In this document: positions 1 through 6,544 of the stretch, one piece after another
Numbering within the stretch: position 1 is the stretch's first letter
How the letters are laid out: the number at the start of each line of letters is the position of its first letter
Assembly (NCBI GenBank): GCA_016218905.1
Contig: JACRCS010000869.1
Location: 1-8,380, forward strand
Direction of reading: 5' to 3'
Length of the DNA stretch: 8,380 nucleotides
Source of the DNA: Deltaproteobacteria bacterium
GTDB taxonomy: Bacteria > Desulfobacterota_C > Deferrisomatia > Deferrisomatales > JACRMM01
Program-made: the position numbers and the translations under genes
Notes under the pieces: generated by a model
What the model was told of the DNA's origin: nothing
Databases searched by the model: none
What the model saw: the letters and a program-made list of their open reading frames with translations, nothing else

Positions 1-227
1 CGGATGAGCCGGGTGAGCTGGCGCTCCATGCCCCACACGGTCACGCGCTCCGCAGGATCGGCCGCGCACCGCGCCCGGTAGGCCTCCACCACGGCGAGCA
101 CGTCGGCGTGGGGGAAGCGCTCGTGCTTGTCCTGCACCCAGGCGGCCGTCACTTCGACCACCCCGTCCAGGGCCGGCACCTCCGCGAGGACCGTCCCGGG
201 CTTCTTCTCGCCTGTGGCTCTTCGCAC
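1..227 (-). CDS. Unrecognised protein, 5' part only (runs off the window)
   Basis: The frame is open from a GTG at 227 to the window edge, giving the first 75 residues (MRRATGEKKPGTVLAEVPAL...). The start was chosen because a perfect AGGAGG lies at 234-239, six bases upstream; a second GTG at 231-233 sits too close to it. Third codon positions are almost all G or C, as in the clear genes here. The visible part has no signal peptide or membrane segment and looks like a soluble, mostly helical protein with the stretch DVLAVVEAYRARCAADPAER. I do not recognise the family. It lies 143 bp downstream of the sixA-like stop on the same strand with no convincing terminator between, so co-transcription is possible. 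Its product could only be named from the missing C-terminal part. Confidence 0.6.
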   Translation of the reverse strand, partial: MRRATGEKKPGTVLAEVPALDGVVEVTAAWVQDKHERFPHADVLAVVEAYRARCAADPAERVTVWGMERQLTRLI

Positions 228-370
228 CTGCACCCTCCTGGGGCCGCCGGCACCATCCGCGCCTGCAAGGCCCCACGGCATACCACGCCGCCGCCCGGCA
301 GACCACGGAAAAGGAGGGAGCGCACAGGGGATGCCCCATGGCTCGACCGGCAAGGCACGAAGGATCAACG
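228..370. other. Gap between the sixA-like gene and the partial gene
   Basis: 143 bp between two minus-strand genes. It holds the ribosome binding site of the downstream gene (234-239) and no convincing intrinsic terminator or promoter. An 11-bp palindrome, CGCTATTAGCG, overlaps the sixA-like stop codon but is too short to interpret. Confidence 0.4.
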
Positions 371-853
371 CTAATAGCGGTTCAACACAGAGCTCAATTC
401 GGGTGGAATCATCCATGCGACGCTCCACCCGCTCGCGTCCTTCTCCAGGCACACCGCCGTGGTCGGCACGAAGAGCACCACCTGCGCATCCTCGGCCCCT
501 GCGACCAGACGCGACGCCAGCTTGCCGAGGAAGGGCTGGTGCCCCACGATCACCGCGTCTTCCGTCCATTGCGCGATCTCCTGGACCCAGGGCTCCACGG
601 GGTCATTCGGGTTGAGTCCCGAGCGGGCCTCGACGAGCCGGCGTTCAGGAGTAGCCGCCCAGCGGAGGATCTCCAGGGTCTGCTGGGCGCGCGTATTCCC
701 GCTGTGGATGACCTTCTTCGGTTGTAGGTTCGTCCTGGAGAGCAGGGAGGTCAGCTTCTCCACATGCAGGCGCCCCTTGTCGCTGAGGGGGCGGTCGAAG
801 TCCGCCTTTTCCATCGGAAGCGCTTCTCCGGTCTGAACGAGGTACAGACGCAT
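371..853 (-). CDS. sixA: SixA-family phosphohistidine phosphatase, catalytic His replaced by Thr
   Basis: 160 residues, the usual SixA length, starting at an ATG with AGGAAG six bases upstream. SixA proteins are histidine-phosphatase-superfamily enzymes that remove phosphate from phosphohistidine, for example on phosphotransfer domains. The fold signature is clear: N-terminal MRLYLVQTGEA, the HSGNTRAQQT block (residues 50-59), and VIVGHQPFLG (102-110) with the second active-site histidine H105. The N-terminal motif should read R/Q-H-G, with the histidine forming the phosphoenzyme. Here it reads Q7-T8-G9, so the nucleophile is missing. Gln before the His occurs in relatives; Thr in place of the His is the abnormal part. 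Family membership is sure; enzymatic activity is doubtful. It could be a binding-only pseudoenzyme, a decaying gene, or carry a sequencing error. An upstream inverted repeat and TTGACA suggest its own promoter. Confidence 0.85.
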   Translation of the reverse strand: MRLYLVQTGEALPMEKADFDRPLSDKGRLHVEKLTSLLSRTNLQPKKVIHSGNTRAQQTLEILRWAATPERRLVEARSGLNPNDPVEPWVQEIAQWTEDAVIVGHQPFLGKLASRLVAGAEDAQVVLFVPTTAVCLEKDASGWSVAWMIPPELSSVLNRY

Positions 854-905
854 GGGATCTTCCTTTCCGCGAGAAGGGGAAGCGGCGACGCCCGATCACG
901 TGCGT

Positions 906-958
906 AACCCTGGCACAGTTCCACCCCGTGTCAAGAGCGTCGATGGAATGCTGTGCCA
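906..958 (-). promoter_or_regulatory. Candidate sixA promoter inside an imperfect inverted repeat
   Basis: A perfect TTGACA (minus strand, 934 to 929) lies about 75 bp upstream of the sixA-like ATG. At 17-bp spacing the -10 would be AGGGTT (911-906), a poor match. The -35 sits between two inverted arms: TGGCACAGTTCCA (911-923) and TGGAATGCTGTGCCA (944-958), complementary apart from a 2-base insertion. This geometry is what a dimeric repressor or activator site could look like. The regulator is unknown. Confidence 0.35.
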
Positions 959-1047
959 CTCTCACCCACTCGTGGCTGGGCACGCCGGGTCGACTGCAAA
1001 CGGACACGACCTGTCCGTGGGCGTCCCCTGTTGCTGCCTCCGGCGGC

Positions 1048-1548
1048 GGCAGAGGCCTCGGGGCTGGAACAGGGAGTCGGGCGGGTCCGGGTCGAGCGCG
1101 TAGCGCGAGATCCGGCTGAGCTCCAGGAGCTCGCCGCCGGCCGAGTACCGCTCGATGCGCACGGGCAATCCGTGCTCGAGCGGAGATGCAGGCCGCCAGG
1201 AGGAGTGACGTGCGCGAAACGGCGACATCCGCGTTCGGCTCATGGGCGGAGGAATGCCTGATTGAAGAGTTGCGGGTCGTCGAAGTGGCGACGCCGGAAG
1301 AAATCGATGGCGTGGTGGCCCCGCTGGCGCAGGGACCCCGCCTGGGGGATGCCCATGGAGAAGAGCAGCCACCATCCGCTGCGTCCCGCACGCCTGCTCG
1401 GAGGACCTGGGCGTCGACCTCCTGGAGCACGCGCCGGCACGCCGCGGCTGCGTCGGCGGTCTCCTCCCGCCGCGCCACCGGAGGGGAGCAGCCGAGAAGG
1501 AGCCCGCCCAAGACGATCGCCCGCAGGAGCCTTCCGCTCCCGAGGCCC
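1048..1548 (-). pseudogene. Gene remnants in three frames, including a lipoprotein signal peptide
   Basis: No single frame explains this stretch, yet three consecutive parts each show the strong G/C third-position bias of real genes, each in a different minus-strand frame. Part one (about 1548-1382) encodes a lipoprotein signal, LLRAIVLGGLLLGCSPP, with the lipobox Cys codon at 1490-1488, then a helical stretch ending RAGVRDA. It lacks an ATG, GTG or TTG start before the signal. Part two (about 1382-1240) encodes WWLLFSMGIPQAGS...FDDPQLFNQAFLRP and a stop. Part three (about 1180-1048) encodes LPVRIERYSAGGELLEL...DPPDSLFQP, a beta-rich stretch vaguely like the end of LolA-type lipoproteins. These may be one frameshifted gene or pieces of two or three neighbouring genes. 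I could not assign a family; calling it decayed is an inference from the frame changes. Confidence 0.4.
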
Positions 1549-1574
1549 CGTGTGTCCCTCCACGTCCGAACGCT

Positions 1575-1632
1575 GGGGCCGCACCGCGGCCCCTCCGTGC
1601 GGGGAGGATAGTGACGGGCCGGCGGACCGCAA
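1575..1632 (-). promoter_or_regulatory. Possible promoter and leader hairpin of the lipoprotein remnant
   Basis: On the minus strand TTGCGG (1632-1627) and TATCCT (1610-1605) are separated by 16 bp. A perfect 8-bp hairpin follows (GGGGCCGC, loop of 3, GCGGCCCC, 1575-1593), about 45 bp before the lipoprotein signal sequence. In such GC-rich DNA chance matches are common, so this is weak. Confidence 0.2.
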
Positions 1633-1917
1633 GCCCGGAGCCCGGTACCCTCGGACGCCCGACCGCACCCCGTCAGGTCGCCTCGCAGGTCCTGACAACC
1701 GAGAGCCGCTGGACGAGTTAGCGATGATCCGGCGTCCTCTCGGTTACTGCCCCGCGGGCGACCGGACGCCTGAACGTAACGGGCTGTGACAGTTCTTTTA
1801 CACTCCTTTTGCGGACTTGTGACGATCCGTGGCGGCGCCCGTGGTCTACTGCCCCCAGGCGAACGAGGGATGGGCCGAGCCCGGTTCGGCCCCGCAGATC
1901 GCCGAAAGGAGCGCCCC
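1633..1917. other. Leader region of the VWA-kinase-regulator cluster; no gene seen
   Basis: I see no convincing coding frame. A conspicuously AT-richer patch (about 1790-1815, containing TTTTACA and TTTTGCGG) is the likeliest place for the promoter of the plus-strand cluster, but no good -35/-10 pair stands out. A hairpin with arms GGGCCGA (1872-1878) and TCGGCCC (1886-1892) lies in the leader just before the ribosome binding site. Confidence 0.3.
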
Positions 1918-3246
1918 ATGAGACCGACTCGCACCGCTGCATCTTTACTACTCGTCCTGGCCGCCCTGACGGGGCGTACCGCGGCCGCCTCGCCCCCGCT
2001 GGTGCGGTGCGGGGTGGCCCTGGACCGGGAGGTCCTCTACGCCGGCCCCTCGCAGCGGGTGGTCATCAAGGTCTCCCTCGACGCGCCCCCCGCCCCCCGT
2101 GCCGGCGAGCGGCCCCCCATCAACCTGGCCGTGGTGCTCGACCGGTCGGGCTCCATGGCCGGGGACAAGATCGAGAAGGCGCGTGAGGCGGCCATCGAGG
2201 CCCTGCGCCGGCTGGGGCCCCGGGACCTATTCTCGCTGGTGGCCTACGACCACGAGGTGGATACCGTGGTGCCGGCCCAGAGCGCCGGCCGGACCGAGTG
2301 GATCGAGGGCCAGATCCGGTCCGTCGGGTCCCGGGGCAACACCGCGCTCTTCGGCGGGGTGAGCCAGGGGGCCGCCGAGGTTCGGAAGAACGCCCATCGG
2401 CCCTACGTGAACCGGGTGATCCTGCTCTCCGACGGCCTGGCCAACGTGGGACCGAGCTCGCCGTCGGACCTGGGGAGGTTGGGCGCGGCCCTTCGCAAGG
2501 AAGGGATCTCGGTCTCGACGGTGGGCGTGGGCACCGACTTCAACGAAGACCTGATGACCCGCCTCGCCGAGAAGAGCGACGGGTATCACTACTTCGTGGA
2601 GTCGAGCCGCGACCTCCCCCGCATCTTCGCCCAGGAGCTCGGCGATCTTCTGAGCGTCGTGGCTCGGGGGGTGGTGGTGGAGATCGAGTGCGCCCGGGGG
2701 GTCCGCCCCGTGCGCATCATCGGCCGCGAGGGCCGCATCTCGGGCGACCGGGTCGAGGTCCACCTGAACCAGCTTTACGGGGGTCAGGGCAAGTACGTGC
2801 TGGTCGAGGTGGAGGTGCCGGCCGGCCGCCCCGACGCCGCCCTCGACCTGGCCGTGGCCCGCTGCTCCTACGAGAACGCGCTCAGCCAGCGGGCCGAGAC
2901 CTCCTCGGCGAGCGCCAGGGCGCGGTTCTCGACGCGGGCCGAGGACGTGCGCCGCTCGGCCAACCGGACCGTGCAGCAGTCGGTGGTGGACAACGAGATG
3001 GCAGGGGCTCGCGATCAGGCCCTGGACCTCTACAATGCCGGGAAGAGCAGGGAGGCCGCCCAGGAGCTCCGCCGGGCGAGCGAGGCGCTCCAAGAGAAGA
3101 ATGCGGAGCTGGGCTTCCAGGACCTGTCGGGTCAGGCGGCCGAGCTCGACAAGGACGCGGGCGCGTTCGAGTCCCAGCAGGTGGACAATCTTCGCAAGAA
3201 GGAGATCCGCTCTGACAGCTACAAGGTCCGCAGCCAGCGCAGGTAG
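1918..3246 (+). CDS. Secreted von Willebrand factor A (VWA) domain protein
   Basis: 442 residues. The ATG at 1918 was chosen over an upstream in-frame start (1786) because AAAGGAG lies six bases before it and it opens directly into a Sec-type signal peptide (residues 1-24, hydrophobic LLLVLAAL then TAAA). The VWA domain spans about 67-240 and has a complete metal-ion-dependent adhesion site: D75-R-S77-G-S79, T142 and D172, so metal-dependent binding of a protein partner is plausible. A beta-rich region follows (about 250-320). The C-terminal 100 residues are helical, charged and coiled-coil-like (LRRASEALQEKNAELGF). There is no membrane anchor, so it should be periplasmic or exported. The kinase gene begins 114 bp downstream on the same strand with no obvious terminator, suggesting one operon in which this protein is either the sensed partner or an output. 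The ligand is unknown. Confidence 0.9.
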   Translation: MRPTRTAASLLLVLAALTGRTAAASPPLVRCGVALDREVLYAGPSQRVVIKVSLDAPPAPRAGERPPINLAVVLDRSGSMAGDKIEKAREAAIEALRRLGPRDLFSLVAYDHEVDTVVPAQSAGRTEWIEGQIRSVGSRGNTALFGGVSQGAAEVRKNAHRPYVNRVILLSDGLANVGPSSPSDLGRLGAALRKEGISVSTVGVGTDFNEDLMTRLAEKSDGYHYFVESSRDLPRIFAQELGDLLSVVARGVVVEIECARGVRPVRIIGREGRISGDRVEVHLNQLYGGQGKYVLVEVEVPAGRPDAALDLAVARCSYENALSQRAETSSASARARFSTRAEDVRRSANRTVQQSVVDNEMAGARDQALDLYNAGKSREAAQELRRASEALQEKNAELGFQDLSGQAAELDKDAGAFESQQVDNLRKKEIRSDSYKVRSQRR

Positions 3247-3360
3247 ACACAACAGGTGGGGCCGCGGGGCATCCCAGGAGAGCGGCGCAGGCGGTTCCGT
3301 GCTCCCCGCGTCGGGAAAACGAAGCCGTCTGCCTGACCCGCGACGGCCGGGGGAGGGTCG

Positions 3361-4407
3361 ATGAGGCGGTTCCGGCTCGTCCTGGCAGCGTGGCTCCTGC
3401 TCCTGATCCCGGCGGTGCTCATCGGCGCCCTGGCTCTGCGGCTCCTCTCCCACGAGGAGGAGCGTTTGGCCGGGGCGTCGGCGGCCGCCGCCTCGGAGCG
3501 GGCCCAGGCCGCGGCCCAGGCCATCGACCTGAGCGTCTCGGTGCTCCAGAAGGGCCTCCTCCGGGGTCTCCGGGGCCTGCCGGCGGCGGGGCTGTTCGAC
3601 GCCCTGGAGGCCTGGAGGGCCGGAAATCCGCTCATCCGAAACGTCTTCGCCTGGGACCCGGCCGCCGGGCTCGTCCTCCCGCGACCCGGCCAGCCGGCCG
3701 ACGACGAGGAGGCTTCCTTCCTCCGGCGGTACGAGAGCCTGTTCCACGGGCACGCCGGCTGGGGCCCGCCGCCGCCCGATGGCGTCGATACCTCGCTTCG
3801 CGCCACCGGCCTTCGGGAGCTGGCGACGGCGGCTCGGAGCGCTGCGCCGGCGCCGGAAGAGGGCGCGGCCCGGGGAGGATGGCTCCCCTGGCACTGGGAG
3901 GACCAGCTGCACCTCCTCGGCTGGATCGAGCCGGCCCCGGGGGGCCGGAGGTACGGGGTGGAAGTCGAGACGGTCGCCCTGCTGGCCCGCCTCACCGGGA
4001 GCCTCCCGCGCCCCGCGGCGGCCGGCGAGGTCTACGCCCTGATCGACGGCAACGGCACGGTGTTCCACCAAACCGGCTCGGTGGCCGTGGGGCCCCGCAC
4101 CCTGCGGCTGGCGTCGGCCCCCATCGGACCGAGCCTGCCCCACTGGGAGGTGGCCGTCTACGGGGTGGCCGGAGCGACGAGGCCCGGGAGGCAGAGCTTC
4201 CTCCTGCTGTCGAGCCTCCTCGTCGGGTGCTTCGTGGCCGCCATCCTGCTCGGCGGTTCCCTGCTCCTCTGGCAGGCGGTCCGGAGCGGGAGAGACGCCG
4301 CGCGCAAGACGACCTTCGTCTCCAACGTGTCCCACGAGCTCAAGACCCCCCTGACGACCATCCGCATGTACGCAGAGCTCTTGGCCGAGGGGAGGATCCC
4401 GGACTAG
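3361..4407 (+). CDS. Sensor histidine kinase, N-terminal part ending at an in-frame amber codon
   Basis: 348 residues from the ATG at 3361, with GGGGGAGGG just before it (spacing is short, about 3 bases). Residues 5-28 form a first membrane helix, about 29-278 a large periplasmic sensor region with no domain I recognise, and 279-304 a second membrane helix. Only about 15 residues separate this helix from the H-box, so there is no HAMP linker. The H-box reads FVSNVSHELKTPLTTIR with phosphoacceptor H325. Translation stops at TAG (4405-4407), after LLAEGRIPD. The same frame then continues without a break into the rest of a textbook kinase (next entry), so this is the front half of one 544-codon gene. 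As it stands it could be membrane-bound and carry the histidine but cannot bind ATP. GAG or CAG changed to TAG would explain it. Confidence 0.8.
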   Translation: MRRFRLVLAAWLLLLIPAVLIGALALRLLSHEEERLAGASAAAASERAQAAAQAIDLSVSVLQKGLLRGLRGLPAAGLFDALEAWRAGNPLIRNVFAWDPAAGLVLPRPGQPADDEEASFLRRYESLFHGHAGWGPPPPDGVDTSLRATGLRELATAARSAAPAPEEGAARGGWLPWHWEDQLHLLGWIEPAPGGRRYGVEVETVALLARLTGSLPRPAAAGEVYALIDGNGTVFHQTGSVAVGPRTLRLASAPIGPSLPHWEVAVYGVAGATRPGRQSFLLLSSLLVGCFVAAILLGGSLLLWQAVRSGRDAARKTTFVSNVSHELKTPLTTIRMYAELLAEGRIPD

Positions 4408-4995
4408 GGCAAGCGACGCCGCTACCTCGACGTGATCGTGGCCGAGAGCCAGCGCCTGACCCGCCTCGTGAACAACGTGCTCGACTTCAGCCGCCTCGAG
4501 CAGGGGCGCAAGACATACTCTCGCGAAACCTTCGACCTGCGCGGCGCGGTCCGAGCTGTGCTCGATGCCCAGGCAGGAAGGCTCCAGGAGGCCGGTGTGC
4601 GCCTCGACGTGCGGATGCCGGAGGTGCCGCTGCGGGTCCGGGCGGACCGCGATGCCTTGGAGCAGGCGGTGCTGAACCTGTTGGACAACGCCGTCAAATA
4701 CGCCGGCGCGGGGGGAGAGCTCACGGTGGAGGCCGGCCGGGACGGCCCTGGGTGCCGCGTGCGGTTCCTGGACCGGGGACCCGGGGTTCCGCCGTCCCAC
4801 CGCACGCGCATCTTCGAGAAGTTCCACCGGGTGGACGACTCGCTCGCCGCGCGCCAGCCGGGAAGCGGACTCGGCCTCGCCATCGCGCGCCAGCTCCTGC
4901 GCGACCTGGGGGGCGACCTCGCCTACCGGCCTAGGAAGGGCGGAGGCGCATCGTTCGAGATCACCTTGCCGTGCGAGGAGGGAGAGGCCGGATGA
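4408..4995 (+). pseudogene. Sensor histidine kinase, C-terminal part (second DHp helix and ATPase domain)
   Basis: In frame with the preceding half, this continues GKRRRYLDVIVAESQRLTR and LVNNVLDFSRLEQGRK, the second helix of the dimerisation domain. The ATP-binding domain follows with all its boxes (numbering from the 3361 start): N-box LNLLDNAVKY (N439, N443), G1 DRGPGVP (471-477), F-box IFEKFHR (484-490) and G2 GSGLGLA (501-507). Everything needed for catalysis is intact, so the amber codon is the only visible lesion. The first possible restart is GTG at 4432, which has no ribosome binding site. Expression would more likely need readthrough, a suppressor tRNA, or the stop being an error. 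The gene ends in TGA overlapping the regulator start (ATGA), implying translational coupling; loss of translation here could reduce regulator synthesis. Confidence 0.75.
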
Positions 4996-5696
4996 GAACC
5001 CCACGGATCCTCGTGGCCGAGGACGATGCCCACATCCGCCAGGGGCTCGTGTACGCCCTGGAGAGCGAGGGGTACGAGGTGCTTGCCGTGGCCGACGGCG
5101 CCGCGGCTTTGCGCCGCCACGAGCGGGAGGCGCCCGATCTGATCCTGCTCGACATCATGATGCCCGAACGCAACGGGTACGACGTATGCCGCGAGATCCG
5201 CCGACGCGATGCTCGGGTCGCCATCCTCATGCTCACCGCCAAGGGCGAGGAGGTCGACAAGGTGGTCGGACTCGAGCTCGGCGCCGACGACTACGTCACC
5301 AAGCCGTTCGGCGTGCGCGAGCTCCTGGCCCGGGTCCGGTCCGCCCTGCGGCGGTCCCGGGCAGGCGGGCGGACCGCCGCCGATTCCCCGGTGCCCGATC
5401 GCTTCCGCGTCGGCCCCGTCGAGGTGGATCGCCGCCGCCTGGAGGGCCGCCGGGGCGAGGAGGTCTTCCCGCTCACTCCACGGGAGCTGAAGCTCCTGGA
5501 GCTCTTCTACGCCCGCCCCGGAGAGGCCCTGAGCCGTGACGATCTCCTGAATGCCGCCTGGGGCATCGACTACGAGGGCACCACTCGCACCCTGGACCAG
5601 CACATCGCGCAGCTACGAAAGAAGGTCGAGCCCGACCCCTCCTCGCCCACCGTGATCCTCACCGTCCACGGCGTGGGCTACCGCTCCCGGGGCTGA
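4992..5696 (+). CDS. OmpR/PhoB-family response regulator
   Basis: 234 residues, cytoplasmic. The receiver domain (about 4-120) has the acidic pocket E10-D11-D12, phosphoacceptor D54 (LILLDIMMPERNG), T82 and K104 (YVTKPF), all intact. A linker leads to a winged-helix DNA-binding domain (about 137-232) with FPLTPRELKLLELF, the recognition region TRTLDQHIAQLRKKV and the closing hairpin TVHGVGYRS. It should be phosphorylated by the upstream kinase and bind promoter DNA as a dimer. The ATG overlaps the kinase TGA by four bases and the GAGGAGGGAGAGG before it is an ample ribosome binding site. Order is kinase first, regulator second, the reverse of the commoner arrangement. Unlike its partner it shows no damage, so it could still act through another kinase or small phosphodonors. 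Targets are unknown; autoregulation of the VWA operon is a reasonable guess. Confidence 0.95.
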   Translation: MRTPRILVAEDDAHIRQGLVYALESEGYEVLAVADGAAALRRHEREAPDLILLDIMMPERNGYDVCREIRRRDARVAILMLTAKGEEVDKVVGLELGADDYVTKPFGVRELLARVRSALRRSRAGGRTAADSPVPDRFRVGPVEVDRRRLEGRRGEEVFPLTPRELKLLELFYARPGEALSRDDLLNAAWGIDYEGTTRTLDQHIAQLRKKVEPDPSSPTVILTVHGVGYRSRG

Positions 5697-5701
5697 GTCC
5701 G

Positions 5702-5719
5702 GCGCAGGGGCCGCTGCGC
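5702..5719 (+). terminator. Small hairpin after the response regulator
   Basis: GCGCAG (5702-5707) and CTGCGC (5714-5719) pair perfectly around a 6-base loop, five bases after the regulator stop. No T-run follows, so it is not a classical intrinsic terminator; it may mark the 3' end of the message. Confidence 0.3.
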
Positions 5720-5879
5720 AGCAACCCATGGAAGTACTAGGGAAGCAGAGCCCAGCCAAAATCTGGACTCCGCTCCAAACCACAACCGCTTCGAGGCTGC
5801 GGTGGAAGTCCGCGCAGTCGGCCTCCTCCAACGAGATCGTTCGGTGCTCCGTGCCCCGCGATCGTGCTCCGAGAGACCG
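5720..5879. other. Convergent intergenic region, no gene seen
   Basis: This lies between the 3' ends of the regulator (plus) and the CHRD lipoprotein (minus). The only repeat is GTGCTCCG, present twice exactly 20 bp apart (5844-5851 and 5864-5871). No terminator with a T-run and no coding-like frame was found. Confidence 0.4.
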
Positions 5880-6544
5880 TCACGGCTGGATCTGACCGCG
5901 GATCTCCCCATCCCCGTTGTTCACGGTGTGCACGTTGACGTAGGTCTCACCACTCAGGATGTCGTCCACGTCCTCCAGGAACTGGTCGTCCGTGCCGGGA
6001 TTGGCGTTCGCCGAGGTGAGCAGCCCGGTAATGGGGCTCGCGAAGCTTCCGGACGCCAGGGGGAAGATGACCGGGCCGTTCTCGCCGGGGTTGCCCTTGT
6101 GAATGTGGGACCCGGTGGTCGCGCTGCCCAGACCCGTGAACGTCACCGAGAAGGCCAGTGCGTCCTGATCGCTGTTCACGGTGAAGCTGCCCGAGCCGGT
6201 GCCCGACGTCGTGACCGGAGGAACCTCGTTGGCTCCACTCAGCGTGGCCGAGAGGCTGGCGGGGCCGATCTGCCCGCGGACCTCGCCCCCCGGATTGTCC
6301 TGGGTGTGGACCTGGAAGTAGGTCTTGCCGCGCAGGAGTGCGTCCACCGCTTGGGCGAAGGTCGTCACCGTGCCGACGGGGTTGGGAAGCGGCGAGAGGG
6401 TTAGGGTGAACCCGATCTCGGTCTGGTCCGCGTCGAGCGTTACGGTACCCGTGCCTCTGGCCGACGTCGTGACCTTGGCGGGCTCGACCTGCTCGCCTCT
6501 CAGCACGGCTCCGAGCCGTCCGGCCCGGGAGGCCCCCTGGTCGA
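5880..6544 (-). pseudogene. CHRD-domain lipoprotein, C-terminal part after the frameshift (two CHRD domains)
   Basis: This is the downstream part of the lipoprotein gene that starts at 7219, in the next frame. It begins IDQGASRAGRLGAVL and carries two CHRD-type domains (numbering of the restored 446-residue protein). Copy one (about 237-319) runs from LRGEQVEPAKVTTSARG to YFQVHTQDNPGGEVRGQI; copy two (about 321-446) runs from SATLSGANEVPPVTTSG through the HIHKGNPGENGPV block to YVNVHTVNNGDGEIRGQI and the stop. CHRD domains were named from chordin; their role in bacterial surface proteins is unclear. Copy one lacks about 43 central residues, including the HIH block. Alone, this part has no signal peptide and no good start; a GTG at 6506 exists but has no clear ribosome binding site. 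It would not be made correctly unless the frame is restored. Confidence 0.75.

Noticed and set aside
645..1934. 429-residue minus-strand frame upstream of and overlapping the sixA-like gene
   Set aside because: Only the lipoprotein signal stretch (about 1382-1548) looks coding; the rest overlaps the sixA gene in another frame and is Arg/Pro/Ser-rich shadow.
4405..4407. UAG as pyrrolysine or a reassigned sense codon
   Set aside because: TAG ends the sixA-like and VWA genes normally here, and nothing in the window suggests recoding. Kept only as something to check.
3390..4934. 514-residue plus-strand frame inside the kinase
   Set aside because: Shadow of the kinase in another frame; composition is Arg/Gly/Pro-rich, while the kinase frame has all family motifs.
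2227..5004. 925-residue open frame on the minus strand, antisense to the VWA and kinase genes
   Set aside because: It is a by-product of G/C-rich third positions in the real plus-strand genes, low in complexity and without any recognisable domain.
5844..5871. Two copies of GTGCTCCG 20 bp apart as a regulatory or mobile-element repeat
   Set aside because: Only 8 bp long, in a convergent 3' region with no promoter or element ends nearby; easily chance.
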